A stretch of DNA of 64,000 nucleotides from Halegenticoccus tardaugens (GTDB taxonomy: Archaea; Halobacteriota; Halobacteria; Halobacteriales; Haloferacaceae), in the NCBI RefSeq assembly GCF_004116405.1, contig NZ_SDIC01000008.1:186001-250000 (forward strand), given 5' to 3'. The translations under genes and the position numbers were made by a program. Position 1 is the stretch's first letter, and each line of letters opens with the position of its first letter. Shown piece by piece: positions 24,108-33,673 of this stretch. The notes under the pieces are model-generated. The model was not told the DNA's origin. It saw only the letters and a program-made list of their open reading frames with translations, and ran no database searches.

Positions 24108-25154
24108 CTCCGCGACGATGCTGAACGCGATCTGGTAGGGCGTGTCCCCGCCGAGACTCAATCCGATGGGCGTGAAGATGCGATCGCGGTCGTCCTCAGA
24201 AATAGTGATCCCTTCTTCGTCGAAATCCTCCAGCATCTCGTCGAACCGCTTGCCCGGCCCCATCAACCCGATGTATGGAACGGCGGTTTCGAGTAGTTCA
24301 AGCAGCGTGAGTTGGTCGTCGACGAAGTTGTGGGTCATCACAACGGCATAGTTGTCATTGCTCCACTTTCGGATGGCACCGACGTCCCGGGGTGATGCGG
24401 AGACGACGTCGTCGGCCCGCGGAAACCGGTCGCTGTTAGCCTGTCCACCACGGAACGCGACCACGGTCACCCGGAAGTCGACGAGCTTCGCCAATTCGAC
24501 GACCGATTGAACGTCGTGACCGGAGCCGAACACAACGAGTTCCGGGGACGCGCGGACACCGTCGATGAACACCTCGACAGTCTCGTCCGCGTGCTTGACG
24601 TGAAGGGTATCGCTCGTCCCATGTTCTACGAACCGCTCGACGGTCTCGGTAAGTTCACTACGGAACCACGCTGGGAACGCATCGTCGTCAAACCCCGAAC
24701 CGGGGCGGTACACCGCGCGGGTCCCGACGGGGAGATCACCGTCGAGGGTAGTGACGACGCCTATGTTCTCACCGCGTTCACGGGCAGCCGCGACCGGGCG
24801 GAAGCTCTCGTCGAGCGGTTCAAGAAGGACGGTGATGACGCCGTTACAGCCGACGCCCATCCCCCAGACATCATTGTCGCCGGTAAGGTCCCACGTCTCG
24901 ATACGCGGTTCGCCCGCTTCAAGCACATCATTCGCGAGCTTTCGAACCTCATCTTCGAGACAGCCGGCGGTGATGCTGCCCGCCCCACCACCGTCGGGCT
25001 CAAGGAGCATCTTCGCTCCCGGCCGTCGGTAGGCACTCCCCTCGACGTCAACGACGGTCGCGAGAACCGCCTCGGACGCCGCGTCGAGGGTCTCTCGTAT
25101 CTGTGTGAACAGTTCAGTCTCCGGAACGCTCCACTCGTTAGATCTCGTACTCAT
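24018..25154 (-). CDS. XdhC/CoxF family maturation protein
   Basis: A 378-residue protein. Residues 5-120 are the XdhC/CoxI N-terminal domain (VLATVVDVEGSAYRRPGAKMLL and AGCLEDEVRKLA); residues ~190-350 are the Rossmann-like C-terminal domain (LVVFGSGHDVQSVVELAKLVDFRVTVVA, VVMTHNFVDDQLTLLELLE, YIGLMGPGKR, PIGLSLGGDTPYQIAFSIVAELL). XdhC proteins bind molybdenum cofactor, promote its sulfuration and insert it into xanthine- or CO-dehydrogenase-type enzymes. It overlaps the VWA gene start by four bases, and with MoxR forms a minus-strand coxD-E-F-like operon next to coxSLM. Confidence 0.85.
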   Translation of the reverse strand: MSTRSNEWSVPETELFTQIRETLDAASEAVLATVVDVEGSAYRRPGAKMLLEPDGGGAGSITAGCLEDEVRKLANDVLEAGEPRIETWDLTGDNDVWGMGVGCNGVITVLLEPLDESFRPVAAARERGENIGVVTTLDGDLPVGTRAVYRPGSGFDDDAFPAWFRSELTETVERFVEHGTSDTLHVKHADETVEVFIDGVRASPELVVFGSGHDVQSVVELAKLVDFRVTVVAFRGGQANSDRFPRADDVVSASPRDVGAIRKWSNDNYAVVMTHNFVDDQLTLLELLETAVPYIGLMGPGKRFDEMLEDFDEEGITISEDDRDRIFTPIGLSLGGDTPYQIAFSIVAELLAVSNDRTPQHLSRRAGPIHERREVATE

Positions 25155-26434
25155 TGGTAGCTAGTCCCCCGTCTGGGATCGTACTCGAAGCCGATGCGTC
25201 CGTTCGGGCTGTATCGTCGCAGCTGGCGGCCCAGTTCTTCGAGGTCGGCCGGACCGCTGAACGCGAACAAGCCGTCGACGAACGGGATTGCCGCGGCCAT
25301 CCCCGCGGCCGTCGGCTCGAAGGCGGGTGACGACGCCAGCGGATTGAGCCACAGGACGCTCGCCGCGTGTCGGGACAGCCACGCCATCTCGCGTTCGAGT
25401 TGGTTGACGTCACCCATCTCAAGCCCGTCGCTAACGAGGAACACGACCGTCCGACCGTCGACCGCGTCGGGATCGCGCTCCCGAAGGTTGGCGAGCGACG
25501 CGCCGATTCGTGTCCCGCCACCCCACTCTATCTCGGCAGCGGCGAGTGAGTCGAGCGCCGCGGCCGCCGTCAATTCGTCGAACGTTGTCGATACCTCGCA
25601 GCAGTCTTCGTCGAAGAAGACCACCCTGCTATCGCGCCACTCGACGCGGGCGTATCGCAGGACGCCGAGCAGGAAAGACCGGTCGACGGTGTCGAGCACT
25701 GACCGACTCACGTCGATCAGCCACAGCGCACGATACTCAGTCGTGGGGCGTGTTCGCCACGGCATCGAGACGACGGTACCGCCGGTTCCGAAGCTCGACC
25801 GAAGTGCTCTGCGGGCGTCCGCCCGCTCACTGCCCCCGGACTGCCAGCGCCAGCCTTTCAGAGTTGCGAGGGCGTCGCCAAAGGTGTCGAACGTCTCCGA
25901 GAGCGACGGCTCACCAGCCGACGCAGATTCCACGGTCATCGCACTACCTGTCGGGCTGTACCACGCCGCCTCGGTTACCCCCCGCTCCTCGCCGTCGTCC
26001 GTCGGCATAACGGCCCCCTCGAGTGTCATCGTCGTTACATAGGGGTGCTCTTCGCTTCTAGTTTCACCTTCGTCTTCCGGCTCCGGTGAGAGGTCCTCGG
26101 CTGACTCATCGGCCTGCGGAGCAAGCATTCCCTCCGGTGTGTCGTCGCGCTGTGGAGCCGGCTCGCCGTTGAGCCCGGCTCTGAGACGTCGCCAGAACTC
26201 CGGGAACTGGCGGTCGAAGGTGGCGATGTCGTCGGCGTCGGTCACTACGGCTGCGCGGAGGGCAGCGCGCGCGGTCGTCTCGTTGTCGAAGCCGACCTCG
26301 ATGAGCGCTCGTGCTGCGGTCGTGCCGGCGTTCGCCGGTACCGAGACTCTCGCTCGTCGCAGCGTACGCAGGAATCGGACTAGCTCCTCCCGGACGTGGT
26401 CGCAAGCCGCGACAAAGTCGGGAACGTCGGTCAC
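25151..26434 (-). CDS. coxE: VWA domain protein, CoxE-like
   Basis: A 427-residue protein. The N-terminal half holds helices and an acidic linker (residues ~120-150). The C-terminal von Willebrand A domain carries the metal-site motif DVSRS in LWLIDVSRSVLDT and later FLVSDGLEMGDVNQLE. CoxE proteins work with the MoxR ATPase CoxD to assemble the sulfur-copper or other active site of form I and related enzymes. It overlaps moxR upstream and xdhC downstream by four bases each, a tightly coupled operon. Confidence 0.85.
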   Translation of the reverse strand: MTDVPDFVAACDHVREELVRFLRTLRRARVSVPANAGTTAARALIEVGFDNETTARAALRAAVVTDADDIATFDRQFPEFWRRLRAGLNGEPAPQRDDTPEGMLAPQADESAEDLSPEPEDEGETRSEEHPYVTTMTLEGAVMPTDDGEERGVTEAAWYSPTGSAMTVESASAGEPSLSETFDTFGDALATLKGWRWQSGGSERADARRALRSSFGTGGTVVSMPWRTRPTTEYRALWLIDVSRSVLDTVDRSFLLGVLRYARVEWRDSRVVFFDEDCCEVSTTFDELTAAAALDSLAAAEIEWGGGTRIGASLANLRERDPDAVDGRTVVFLVSDGLEMGDVNQLEREMAWLSRHAASVLWLNPLASSPAFEPTAAGMAAAIPFVDGLFAFSGPADLEELGRQLRRYSPNGRIGFEYDPRRGTSYQ

Positions 26435-27354
26435 GGCTCCACCCCCTCGCGGGCGTTCTCGGCGGCGTCAAGCAGCACCTGGAGGAGCTCCTCGTCGACC
26501 CGCTCGACGTCCTCGACCTCCTTCAACAGACAGCCGAGTGTCGTCCGGAGTTCCGTCGTTGACAGCGGTTCGTCGTCGTTCCCGTCGTCGTTACGGAGGG
26601 CCGCGACGGCCCGTGCCCAGTCGATAGTCTCGGCTGCGCCGGAGGGCTTGCGAAGTGGTTCCTCACGCAGCCGCTGGGTGATGTAGCAGAGTTCGGCGGC
26701 GACCGCACCGTCGAGTTCCGGCACCCGCCGTTCGAGGATCGCCTGCTCCTTCTCGAAGGAGGGTGGGCTAACGTGGAGGTAGAGACAGCGCCGTTTCAGC
26801 GCGTCGCTGAGCGCCCGCGTCCGGTTCGATGTAATGACCACCACGGGCGGCGTCTCGGCGCGAACGCTGCCGAGTTCCGGAATCGTTACCTGGAACTCGC
26901 TGAGGATTTCCAACAGGAGTGCGTCGAACTCCTCGTCAGCACGGTCGACCTCATCAACGAGGAGTACCTTCGACGGGCCGTCACCACGGAGTGCCCGCAA
27001 CAGCGGGCGTTCGAGGAGGTACGGCTCGGAGAACACCGATTCGTCGTTGTCACCGGACTGCACCGCCAGCAGTTGTTTCGTGTAGTTCCACTCGTACAAT
27101 GCGTTCTCAGCAGTCAGTCCCTCGTAACACTGGAGCCGGACGAGTTCCGTGTCGAACCCTGCCGCCAGCACCTTCGCCAGTTCAGTCTTTCCGGCACCGG
27201 GTTCGCCCTCGACGAGCAGCGGCTTGCCGAGCCGGAAGGCCAGTAGCACGGTCGTCACGATGTCGTTGTCCGCGACGTAGTCCTGTGCGTTGAACACATC
27301 GCGCAGTTGCTCGGCGGACACGTCGGCGAACGTCGTCGTCTGTCTCTCTGTCAT
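26431..27354 (-). CDS. coxD: MoxR-family AAA+ ATPase, CoxD-like
   Basis: A 307-residue ATPase: Walker A GEPGAGKTEL (~37-46), Walker B VLLVDEVDRADEEF, sensor TSNRTRALSDALKRRCLYLHV with the arginine finger, then a C-terminal helical lid. CoxD is a chaperone that remodels the molybdenum hydroxylase during metal-centre assembly, with the VWA protein encoded next. It is the first gene of the minus-strand operon, with 82 bases upstream before the small frame at 27437. Confidence 0.88.
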   Translation of the reverse strand: MTERQTTTFADVSAEQLRDVFNAQDYVADNDIVTTVLLAFRLGKPLLVEGEPGAGKTELAKVLAAGFDTELVRLQCYEGLTAENALYEWNYTKQLLAVQSGDNDESVFSEPYLLERPLLRALRGDGPSKVLLVDEVDRADEEFDALLLEILSEFQVTIPELGSVRAETPPVVVITSNRTRALSDALKRRCLYLHVSPPSFEKEQAILERRVPELDGAVAAELCYITQRLREEPLRKPSGAAETIDWARAVAALRNDDGNDDEPLSTTELRTTLGCLLKEVEDVERVDEELLQVLLDAAENAREGVEP

Positions 27355-27436
27355 TGGATGTCGTCTGATCGATTACGTGAGGACGGCCCCTGATCCGTGG
27401 TTGATGTCCAGCTGGTGCGGTCCGATGTCTGCCCCC

Positions 27437-27628
27437 TCAGTCGACTGCGGCGGGCGTCCCGACACGCTCGCTCGTCTCGTGTAGCGCACATTTCGTGTAC
27501 ATCTCTAGCAGCCGCTCGCGGAATTCGGCAGACGCCTGGAGGTTAGGCATTACCAACTCGGTGTCCATGCCCTTTCTCGTTCGTGCCGCGGCCGCCTCGA
27601 TGGTGTCGGATGTCCCGCTGAATTCCAT
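27437..27628 (-). CDS. Short frame upstream of moxR, doubtful
   Basis: Sixty-three codons, same direction as the maturation operon. The start MEFSGT recalls CoxG proteins, but the rest (LVMPNLQASAEFRERLLEMYTKCALHETSERVG) does not look like CoxG, which is ~150 residues or more. It may be a deletion product joining the first codons of coxG to another gene's tail, or a small gene of its own. Confidence 0.3.
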   Translation of the reverse strand: MEFSGTSDTIEAAAARTRKGMDTELVMPNLQASAEFRERLLEMYTKCALHETSERVGTPAAVD

Positions 27629-27817
27629 GAGCTCGTATCCCTCTTGCTTGTGTATTTCGCACTCTGTGCTACCAACTGCCTATGTCACCAAAAATGTTTG
27701 TAAAATATGAATAATTAGCGATAATATGACCACTATCAGTTACTCAAACTGGCGAAAATAATGAATCTCGAATCGTAGCGGGCGAAGACATTTAACCTTC
27801 CTTCGGCGTGTAAGCGT

Positions 27818-28327
27818 ATGAACCCCGCCGATACCGTAACTTCCGGTGGCACGAGCGTCGGCGCGGGCGATCATATGGGGCGAGTGCTGGCTGACCACAA
27901 GCTGTTGTTCTCGGGCGTCGCACCCCACCCTGGGTGGCCCCTGACCACCGCAATGGTCGACGAAACGCTCGTCTGTGCGTCCTCCGAGCAACCGCTCGCC
28001 GCGCAGACCGCCGCGACGCTGGTGGTCCGTCCGGCGTTCACTAGCGACGTGAACGCGTCGCTCCCGACGGTCCGGGTCGACCCGACCCACTGGGTCGAGC
28101 TCCCCGACCCGCCGTTCGAGTACGCGATTCCAGCGTCGATCGAGGACAGGCAAGCGTCACGACTTGGACACGTCGACTCCAGTGTTCCCGTCTACGAGGA
28201 ACGGTTCGCTTCCGAGCGTGTCGCATCGAGCACGCGGTTGACGCTAGCTGACGGTGTCGTCGTGACTACCGAGCCGTTCGTTCGCGGCGATCCCGTCGAA
28301 ATCGTCCCGCATGAGGTGGTCGAATGA
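27818..28327 (+). pseudogene. C-terminal half of a MoeA-like molybdopterin molybdotransferase
   Basis: A 169-residue frame. It begins in the middle of the MoeA MPT-binding motif: TVTSGGTSVGAGDHMGRVL, then LLFSGVAPHPGWPLTTAMVDETLV, matching the conserved SGGTSVG...D and PGKP region, and it continues through the C-terminal beta domain. MoeA proteins are ~400 residues; domains I, II and half of III are missing. The ATG at 27818 and overlap with the MobA-like gene suggest it may still be expressed as a short protein. It sits between the maturation genes and coxSLM, consistent with a molybdenum-enzyme cluster. Confidence 0.65.
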
Positions 28328-28962
28328 CCGAACGGTCGCTCCCGGTGGTCGAGCCGTTGCTCCCAGTAGACGACGTGGACCTCTCGGGAGTCGTCGGCGT
28401 GGTGCTCGCTGCTGGAACGAGTTCTCGGTTCGGGGAGACGAACAAACTCCTCACGACAGTCGACGGAACGACGCTCGTTCGCCGTGCCACGAAGACCCTG
28501 CTCGATGCAGGCCTGGAGGTACTCGTCATCGTCGGACACGAAGCGCCCACCGTTAGCGACGCCATTGACGACCTAGACGTGACTATCGTCGAGAATCCGA
28601 CCTACGAGCAGGGCCAATCGACGTCCGTTCGATGGAGTCTGGGTGCAGCGACTGCTCGCGGGGCGACAGCGGTTGTCTTTCTCCCGGGGGATATGCCGTT
28701 CGTCGAACCCAGTTCGGTCGAGCGGCTTATCGCTGCCTATCTCGATGGCGAGGGAGAGGCGCTGGCTGTCGCCTACGAGGGGAATCGTGGCAATCCAGTC
28801 TTGTTCGGCAGTGCGTGTTTCGATGCTCTACGGGCAGTCGAGGGCGATATCGGGGGGCGGTCGGTGCTCCTCGATCGCGACGACTCGGCGCTCGTTGCGG
28901 TCGATGACCCCGGAGTCAGGACGGACATCGACACTCAGGACGCCCTCGACGCCCACCGTTGA
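28324..28962 (+). CDS. MobA/MocA-like nucleotidyltransferase
   Basis: A 212-residue protein with the nucleotidyltransferase N-terminal loop GVVLAAGTSSRFGETNKLL (residues ~25-43), EVLVIVGHE, the Mg-binding VVFLPGDMPFV and GNPVLFGSACF. Proteins of this type attach CMP or GMP to molybdopterin (MocA makes the cytosine dinucleotide cofactor used by xanthine- and CO-dehydrogenase-type enzymes). It overlaps the MoeA fragment by four bases and leads towards coxSLM, so its likely job is the cofactor of that enzyme. Confidence 0.8.
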   Translation: MTERSLPVVEPLLPVDDVDLSGVVGVVLAAGTSSRFGETNKLLTTVDGTTLVRRATKTLLDAGLEVLVIVGHEAPTVSDAIDDLDVTIVENPTYEQGQSTSVRWSLGAATARGATAVVFLPGDMPFVEPSSVERLIAAYLDGEGEALAVAYEGNRGNPVLFGSACFDALRAVEGDIGGRSVLLDRDDSALVAVDDPGVRTDIDTQDALDAHR

Positions 28963-29204
28963 TACGGGCGGCCGAGGAACCGAATTCGAGAGGTGTCACG
29001 CGGGAATCCCCATCCGCACACTCGGGACCGGGCCGGCCATCGCACCTCGCAACATGGTGCGTGGGACTCCGGTCCGTCCGACGGGGCAACTTCCCGGCCG
29101 AAGCCGGTCTCGGTTCGTGCGCAGTACGTGAGCCGCTTGCGCGGTGTGGCGTATTCAGCGTCCGACCGGACGCAGTATCTCCTTGCACCGTGCGTGCGTC
29201 ATGT

Positions 29205-29640
29205 GGCTACCCACGAAGGGAATCCAGAGACGCACACCCCCGACCGACGCATTTCTCGTCGGTCGGGCACGGGCCGTGCCATTGGCCTGCCTGCCCTTCA
29301 TGTGGTTCGAGAGACCTTCGGTCTCTCGTCATCCCGGAAACGCTTCGCGTCTTTCGAATGACCACGGTGGACAGGCACAATCGGGATGGGTTCGCGTTTT
29401 GTCTGCTGTCTTTCAACAGCCTCGGCGACGCCTTTGGGGGAACGGTCTGGGAGCCTTCGTCGGCCGGGCGGGCCCCGAACCAACCGCCAACTTTTTCCCG
29501 TTGTGCGTATCGTCTAAAACAACCCCAGAGAGCCTAATTCTTGCGGTCAGAAGGTTTTCGTGTCCGCTCGACCCCCGCCTGAAGATGAGGACATGCGCTC
29601 GATTATGTGTCACCTACCCAGGCGTAAACGCCGGGGCTTG
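29205..29640 (-). mobile_element. Miniature IS605-type material, relative of the 4681-5015 element
   Basis: The minus strand at about 29480-29345 repeats the core of the 4681-5015 element. A further hairpin, CCGGCG-TTTA-CGCCTGG followed by GTAGGTGAC, reads on the minus strand at about 29610-29636, and CGTGGGTAGCCAC at about 29204-29216. Exact ends are uncertain. It separates the MobA-like gene from coxS, so transcription of coxSLM needs its own promoter. The rest of 28963-29204 and 29641-29880 shows no gene. Confidence 0.55.
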
Positions 29641-29911
29641 CGTGGCAGGCGGAGGAGGCTTGCGTGTCCGGTCCGCCCTTTTGTATCGCTGAGGTCGGAC
29701 GATAGAGCAATTTAAGTATGGGTGTTCTCTGGCCGGTGACTGTCGGATCGAGATTACGATTTCTACCGGATCATCCGATAACGCATCTGTCCCATCAGAA
29801 CTGATACGAATCTTTTTACTGGCAACTGTCCTTGTCAAGGAGGAGCATTAGCCATGATAATACAGAACATAGCTGTGTTCGATGATCCGCCTGTCACGGG
29901 AGGGTCGATCA

Positions 29912-30391
29912 ATGATGAAAAGTGAGATTTCACTAACCGTGAACGGGACCGAGCACGAATTGGCCGTCGAACCTCGGATGTTGCTCGTCACAGCACTTCG
30001 AGAGGAGCTGGGGTACACTGGCACGAATATCGGGTGTGACACCGCCAGATGTGGAGCATGCACCGTTCGAGTTGACGGAAAAGCGATTAAATCCTGTATG
30101 CGCTTTGCGGTCCAAGCCGACGGTTCGGAGATCGAAACCGTCGAAGGCCTTTCCGAAGACGGCGGTCTCTCGCCCCTTCAGGAGAACTTTAAGGAGCACC
30201 ACGGTCTTCAGTGCGGCTACTGCACGCCAGGGATGCTAATGACCGCGGATACGTTCCTCGAAGACGCCAACGACCCATCGCGTGAGGAGATCCGCGAGGC
30301 GATCGAGGGGAATCTCTGTCGATGTACTGGATATCACAACATCATCGATGCGATCGAGGATACAGCTAACCAAGTGGGGGATGGTCGATGA
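29912..30391 (+). CDS. coxS: Molybdenum hydroxylase small subunit, two [2Fe-2S] clusters
   Basis: A 159-residue protein from ATG 29912. The N-terminal plant-type ferredoxin domain has GCDTARCGACTV plus a later Cys (KSCM); the C-terminal four-helix domain has the second cluster, CGYCTPGM and CRCTGYHN. It passes electrons from the molybdenum site in CoxL to FAD in CoxM. Length is normal. Its stop overlaps the coxL start (ATGA). Confidence 0.92.
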   Translation: MMKSEISLTVNGTEHELAVEPRMLLVTALREELGYTGTNIGCDTARCGACTVRVDGKAIKSCMRFAVQADGSEIETVEGLSEDGGLSPLQENFKEHHGLQCGYCTPGMLMTADTFLEDANDPSREEIREAIEGNLCRCTGYHNIIDAIEDTANQVGDGR

Positions 30392-32772
30392 GTAACCCGG
30401 AGTCGGAACACGAGAACGGAGATACTGACGAGGTGTTCGGTAGCGCCGTCAAACGAGACGAGGATCGTCCGCTGCTAAAAGGAGAGGGAACCTATACGGA
30501 CGACGTCTCGCTTCCTGGGATGACGTATCTCGCGATCAAACGCTCTGATCACGTTCACGCTAGAATCGTCGACGTGGACACGAGCGAGGCCGAATCGATG
30601 GAAGACGTGGTGGCGGTTTACACCGGAAAGGATGTCGAAGCAAGCGGCGTTCCGAACACGATTCCGACGGCCTGGGATCTCCCAGGTCTCGTACAGCCGC
30701 AATACCGCATGCTCGCCGTCGACAAGGTTCGTCACGAGGGAGACGGCGTCGCGGCCGTTATCGCCGAAACCCCGCAGGCAGCCCGAGACGCTCTCGCGGG
30801 AGTCCACGTCGAGTACGAGGAACTCGAAGCCGTTACCGATCCAGTCGCGGCCGTTGAGCGTGATGTCCCGCCGGTTCATGACGAGGCGGAAGACAACGTC
30901 GCCTTCGATTTTGAACTCGGAGATGCAGATGTCGTCGATGATGCGTTCTCCAACGCCGATCGCGTTGCGACGGTGGATCTTCGACAACCACGTTTGATAC
31001 CGAACGCGATGGAACCTCGAGCGGCTGTCGCTGACTGGAACGACACGACCGAGAAACTGCGTCTCTGGATGACGAGCCAGAACCCACACCTTCACCGGAT
31101 GCTGCTATCGGCGGGAACCCTCGGTATCCCTGAGAACAAGATTCAGGTAATCGCACCTGAAGTCGGCGGGGGATTCGGCAGTAAGATCTATCACTACCCG
31201 GATGAGGCCATCACCTCCTGGTGTTCGATGCAACTCGAACGACCGGTGAAGTGGCGAGCCAGTCGATCCGAGGGATATCTAACCGACTGTCACGGTCGCG
31301 ACCATATGACGAACGCTGAAATCGCTCTCGACGACGACGGGACGATACGGGGCGTCCGTGTCGAGACTCACGCCGGTCTCGGCGCACAACTTTCACAGTT
31401 CGGCACCGCGACGCCGTCGTATCTGTACGCGACCGTCCTCTCGGGACAATACACGATTCCAGCGATATACTGTCACGTCGTCGGTGCGTTTACCACCACG
31501 ACGCCCGTCGATGCCTATCGCGGAGCCGGCCGTGCAGAAGGTATCTACGTCATCGAGCGCCTCATGGATGTGGCAGCGCGTGAACTCGATATGGACCCCG
31601 TCGAGTTGCGACGGAAGAATCTCGTCCCACCCGATGAGTTCCCTTATGAAAGTGCTGCTGCCCTCGTCTACGACAGTGGCGAGTACGAACGGGCGATGGA
31701 AAAGGCGCTCTCACGCGTCGGCTACGAGGACCTCCGCGAGCGCCAGCAGAACCTTCGTAACGAAGGACGGTATCTTGGTATCGGTGTTGCCAACTTCATC
31801 GAATCCGCGGGGTTGTCCCCGTCGGGGCTCGCTGGTGATCTCGGTGCACAGGCCGGTGGCTGGGAGAGTTCCATCGTCCGTTTCGATTCGACAGGGAGCG
31901 TAACCGCACTCGTCGGGACAGCCGATCAGGGCCAGGGACACCGGACAACATACGCCCAGATTGTCGCCCAGGAACTCGGACTCTCCGTGGACGATATCAA
32001 TGTAGTCGAGGGTGACACCGACCGAATTCCTCAGGGCATGGGGACCTACGGGAGTCGAAGCGCATCGGTTGGCGGCGGTTCCCTCGCCCGTGGCGCCCGC
32101 GACGTGCGCGAGAAAGCCCGCCGAATTGCCGCCCATCAGCTTGAGGCGAACGTCGACGACGTCGAGTTCGACAACGGCGAGTTTCACGTGGCTGGCGCAC
32201 CTGATCGGGCCCTCCACATACAGGGGATCGCCCACGAGGCGTATCTCGGTCACGACCTGCCGGATGGAATGGATCCCGGACTCGAAGCCGCTAATTTCTA
32301 CGATCCGGAGAATTTCACCTATCCGTTCGGCACTCATATCGCCGTCGTTGAGATCGAACCCGAGACGGGCGAAATCGAGATCGAACGATATGTCGCCGTC
32401 GACGACTGTGGTGAGATCATCAATCCGATGATCGTCGAAGGACAGGTCCACGGCGGCATTGCGCAGGGAATCGGAGCAGCACTGTACGAGGGTGCCGTTT
32501 ACGACGAGGATGGCCACCTTCTGACTCGACGGATGGATGAGTACGCCGTCCCGCATTCGACGTACCTGCCGGATTTCGAAACGGATAGTACGGTTACTCC
32601 GAGTCCGCACAACCCAATCGGAGTCAAAGGCGTCGGCGAGTCGGCGACCATCGCGGCAGCTCCGACTGTCGTTGCAGCCGTCGTTGACGCACTTGAGCCG
32701 TTCGACGTCGATCACCTCGATATGCCTGTGACCCCAGAGAAGATTTGGCAGGCGATGCGAGGTGACGAGTGA
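30388..32772 (+). CDS. coxL: Molybdenum hydroxylase large subunit, form II CoxL-like
   Basis: A 794-residue molybdopterin-binding subunit. Seen: N-terminal GEGTYTDD, the MPT region GGGFGSKIYHYPDE, the active-site loop AYRGAGR (~376-382), GQGHRTTYAQIVAQELG and the late KGVGESATIAAAP with the active-site Glu. True CO dehydrogenases (form I) have AYxCSFR with a Cys that holds copper; the AYRGAGR loop is form II, whose members oxidise other aldehydes or N-heterocycles. So I expect an aldehyde- or purine-type hydroxylase, substrate unknown. It lies between coxS and coxM with overlapping ends. Confidence 0.9.
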   Translation: MSNPESEHENGDTDEVFGSAVKRDEDRPLLKGEGTYTDDVSLPGMTYLAIKRSDHVHARIVDVDTSEAESMEDVVAVYTGKDVEASGVPNTIPTAWDLPGLVQPQYRMLAVDKVRHEGDGVAAVIAETPQAARDALAGVHVEYEELEAVTDPVAAVERDVPPVHDEAEDNVAFDFELGDADVVDDAFSNADRVATVDLRQPRLIPNAMEPRAAVADWNDTTEKLRLWMTSQNPHLHRMLLSAGTLGIPENKIQVIAPEVGGGFGSKIYHYPDEAITSWCSMQLERPVKWRASRSEGYLTDCHGRDHMTNAEIALDDDGTIRGVRVETHAGLGAQLSQFGTATPSYLYATVLSGQYTIPAIYCHVVGAFTTTTPVDAYRGAGRAEGIYVIERLMDVAARELDMDPVELRRKNLVPPDEFPYESAAALVYDSGEYERAMEKALSRVGYEDLRERQQNLRNEGRYLGIGVANFIESAGLSPSGLAGDLGAQAGGWESSIVRFDSTGSVTALVGTADQGQGHRTTYAQIVAQELGLSVDDINVVEGDTDRIPQGMGTYGSRSASVGGGSLARGARDVREKARRIAAHQLEANVDDVEFDNGEFHVAGAPDRALHIQGIAHEAYLGHDLPDGMDPGLEAANFYDPENFTYPFGTHIAVVEIEPETGEIEIERYVAVDDCGEIINPMIVEGQVHGGIAQGIGAALYEGAVYDEDGHLLTRRMDEYAVPHSTYLPDFETDSTVTPSPHNPIGVKGVGESATIAAAPTVVAAVVDALEPFDVDHLDMPVTPEKIWQAMRGDE

Positions 32773-33641
32773 TGTACACGAACGACTTCGAATATTATCG
32801 CGCTGAAAGCGTCGACGCGGCGATCGAATTGCTCATCGACCACGACGGAGCCGAACTCGTCGCGGGTTCGCACGGCTTATTACCTCGAATGCGAACCGGA
32901 GAGGAGACGCCCCCCGTTCTCGTGGATATAAGCGCAGTTGACGAAATTTCTGGCATCGAAAATTCTAGTGACGAGCTTTCGGTCGGTGCGCTCGCCACTC
33001 ACGCGGAGATCGCTTCCTCGGAGACGGTCCGGAAGCACGCGTCCGCACTTTCGGTCGCCGCCAGCAACGTCGGTGACCGTCAAGTGCGAAATGGAGGGAC
33101 GATCGGTGGAAACCTCGCTCACGGCGACGCACGGACCGACCTTCCTGCTTCCGTGCTCGCACTCGGTGGTTCACTCTCAGCTCGGGGGCCGGACGGTGAA
33201 CGATTGATCGCTGCCGATGATCTCTTTTGCGGGCACTTCGAGACCAGCGTCGACAATCACGAGGTCCTCACGGAACTTCTGATCCCGATCGACGATAACG
33301 TCTCGAGTGCGTATATCAAACATCGGAACCCTCGCTCGGGCTACCCACTGGTAGGGGTCGCGGTGGGGGTTCGAACCGCTGACGACTCGATTGAAGAAGC
33401 CCGGGTCGCCGCAACCGGTTCGATGTCCCGCCCGATGCGATTGCAGAGTGTCGAGGACGAACTCGAGGGTGCGGTACCGGAAGAGGAAACGGTGGTCACT
33501 GCGGCAAACCAAGCGGGGGAAACCATCGACGAGACCGATCTCCGTCCGGACGTGCAAACATCTCCGGCGTACTGCAACCACTTGCTCTCGGTCTATACCG
33601 AGCGAGCGCTACGAAGAGCGTTGGATGTGAGTGAAAGCTAA
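32772..33641 (+). CDS. coxM: Molybdenum hydroxylase FAD-binding subunit
   Basis: A 289-residue protein from ATG 32772, overlapping the coxL stop by one base (TGATG). It has the FAD-binding motifs AGSHGLLP (PCMH domain, normally AGGxSLLP) and RNGGTIGGNLAHGDA, and the CO-dehydrogenase flavoprotein C-terminal domain. It hands electrons from the 2Fe-2S subunit to quinone or another acceptor. The operon order is coxS-coxL-coxM. It ends just before tnpB debris. Confidence 0.9.
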   Translation: MYTNDFEYYRAESVDAAIELLIDHDGAELVAGSHGLLPRMRTGEETPPVLVDISAVDEISGIENSSDELSVGALATHAEIASSETVRKHASALSVAASNVGDRQVRNGGTIGGNLAHGDARTDLPASVLALGGSLSARGPDGERLIAADDLFCGHFETSVDNHEVLTELLIPIDDNVSSAYIKHRNPRSGYPLVGVAVGVRTADDSIEEARVAATGSMSRPMRLQSVEDELEGAVPEEETVVTAANQAGETIDETDLRPDVQTSPAYCNHLLSVYTERALRRALDVSES

Positions 33642-33673
33642 TCCCTCGACGGCAATGTCTAGTCCTCGGCTCA

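Noticed and set aside
28959-29537. 192-codon plus-strand open frame with Cys and Arg
   Set aside because: Covers miniature-element sequence and has no coding character; several overlapping frames are equally open.
31711-32715. 334-codon frame antisense to coxL
   Set aside because: Long only because coxL has few stops on its complement; no recognisable domain.
30388-32772. True CO dehydrogenase
   Set aside because: The active-site loop is AYRGAGR (form II), without the Cys that binds copper in form I enzymes.
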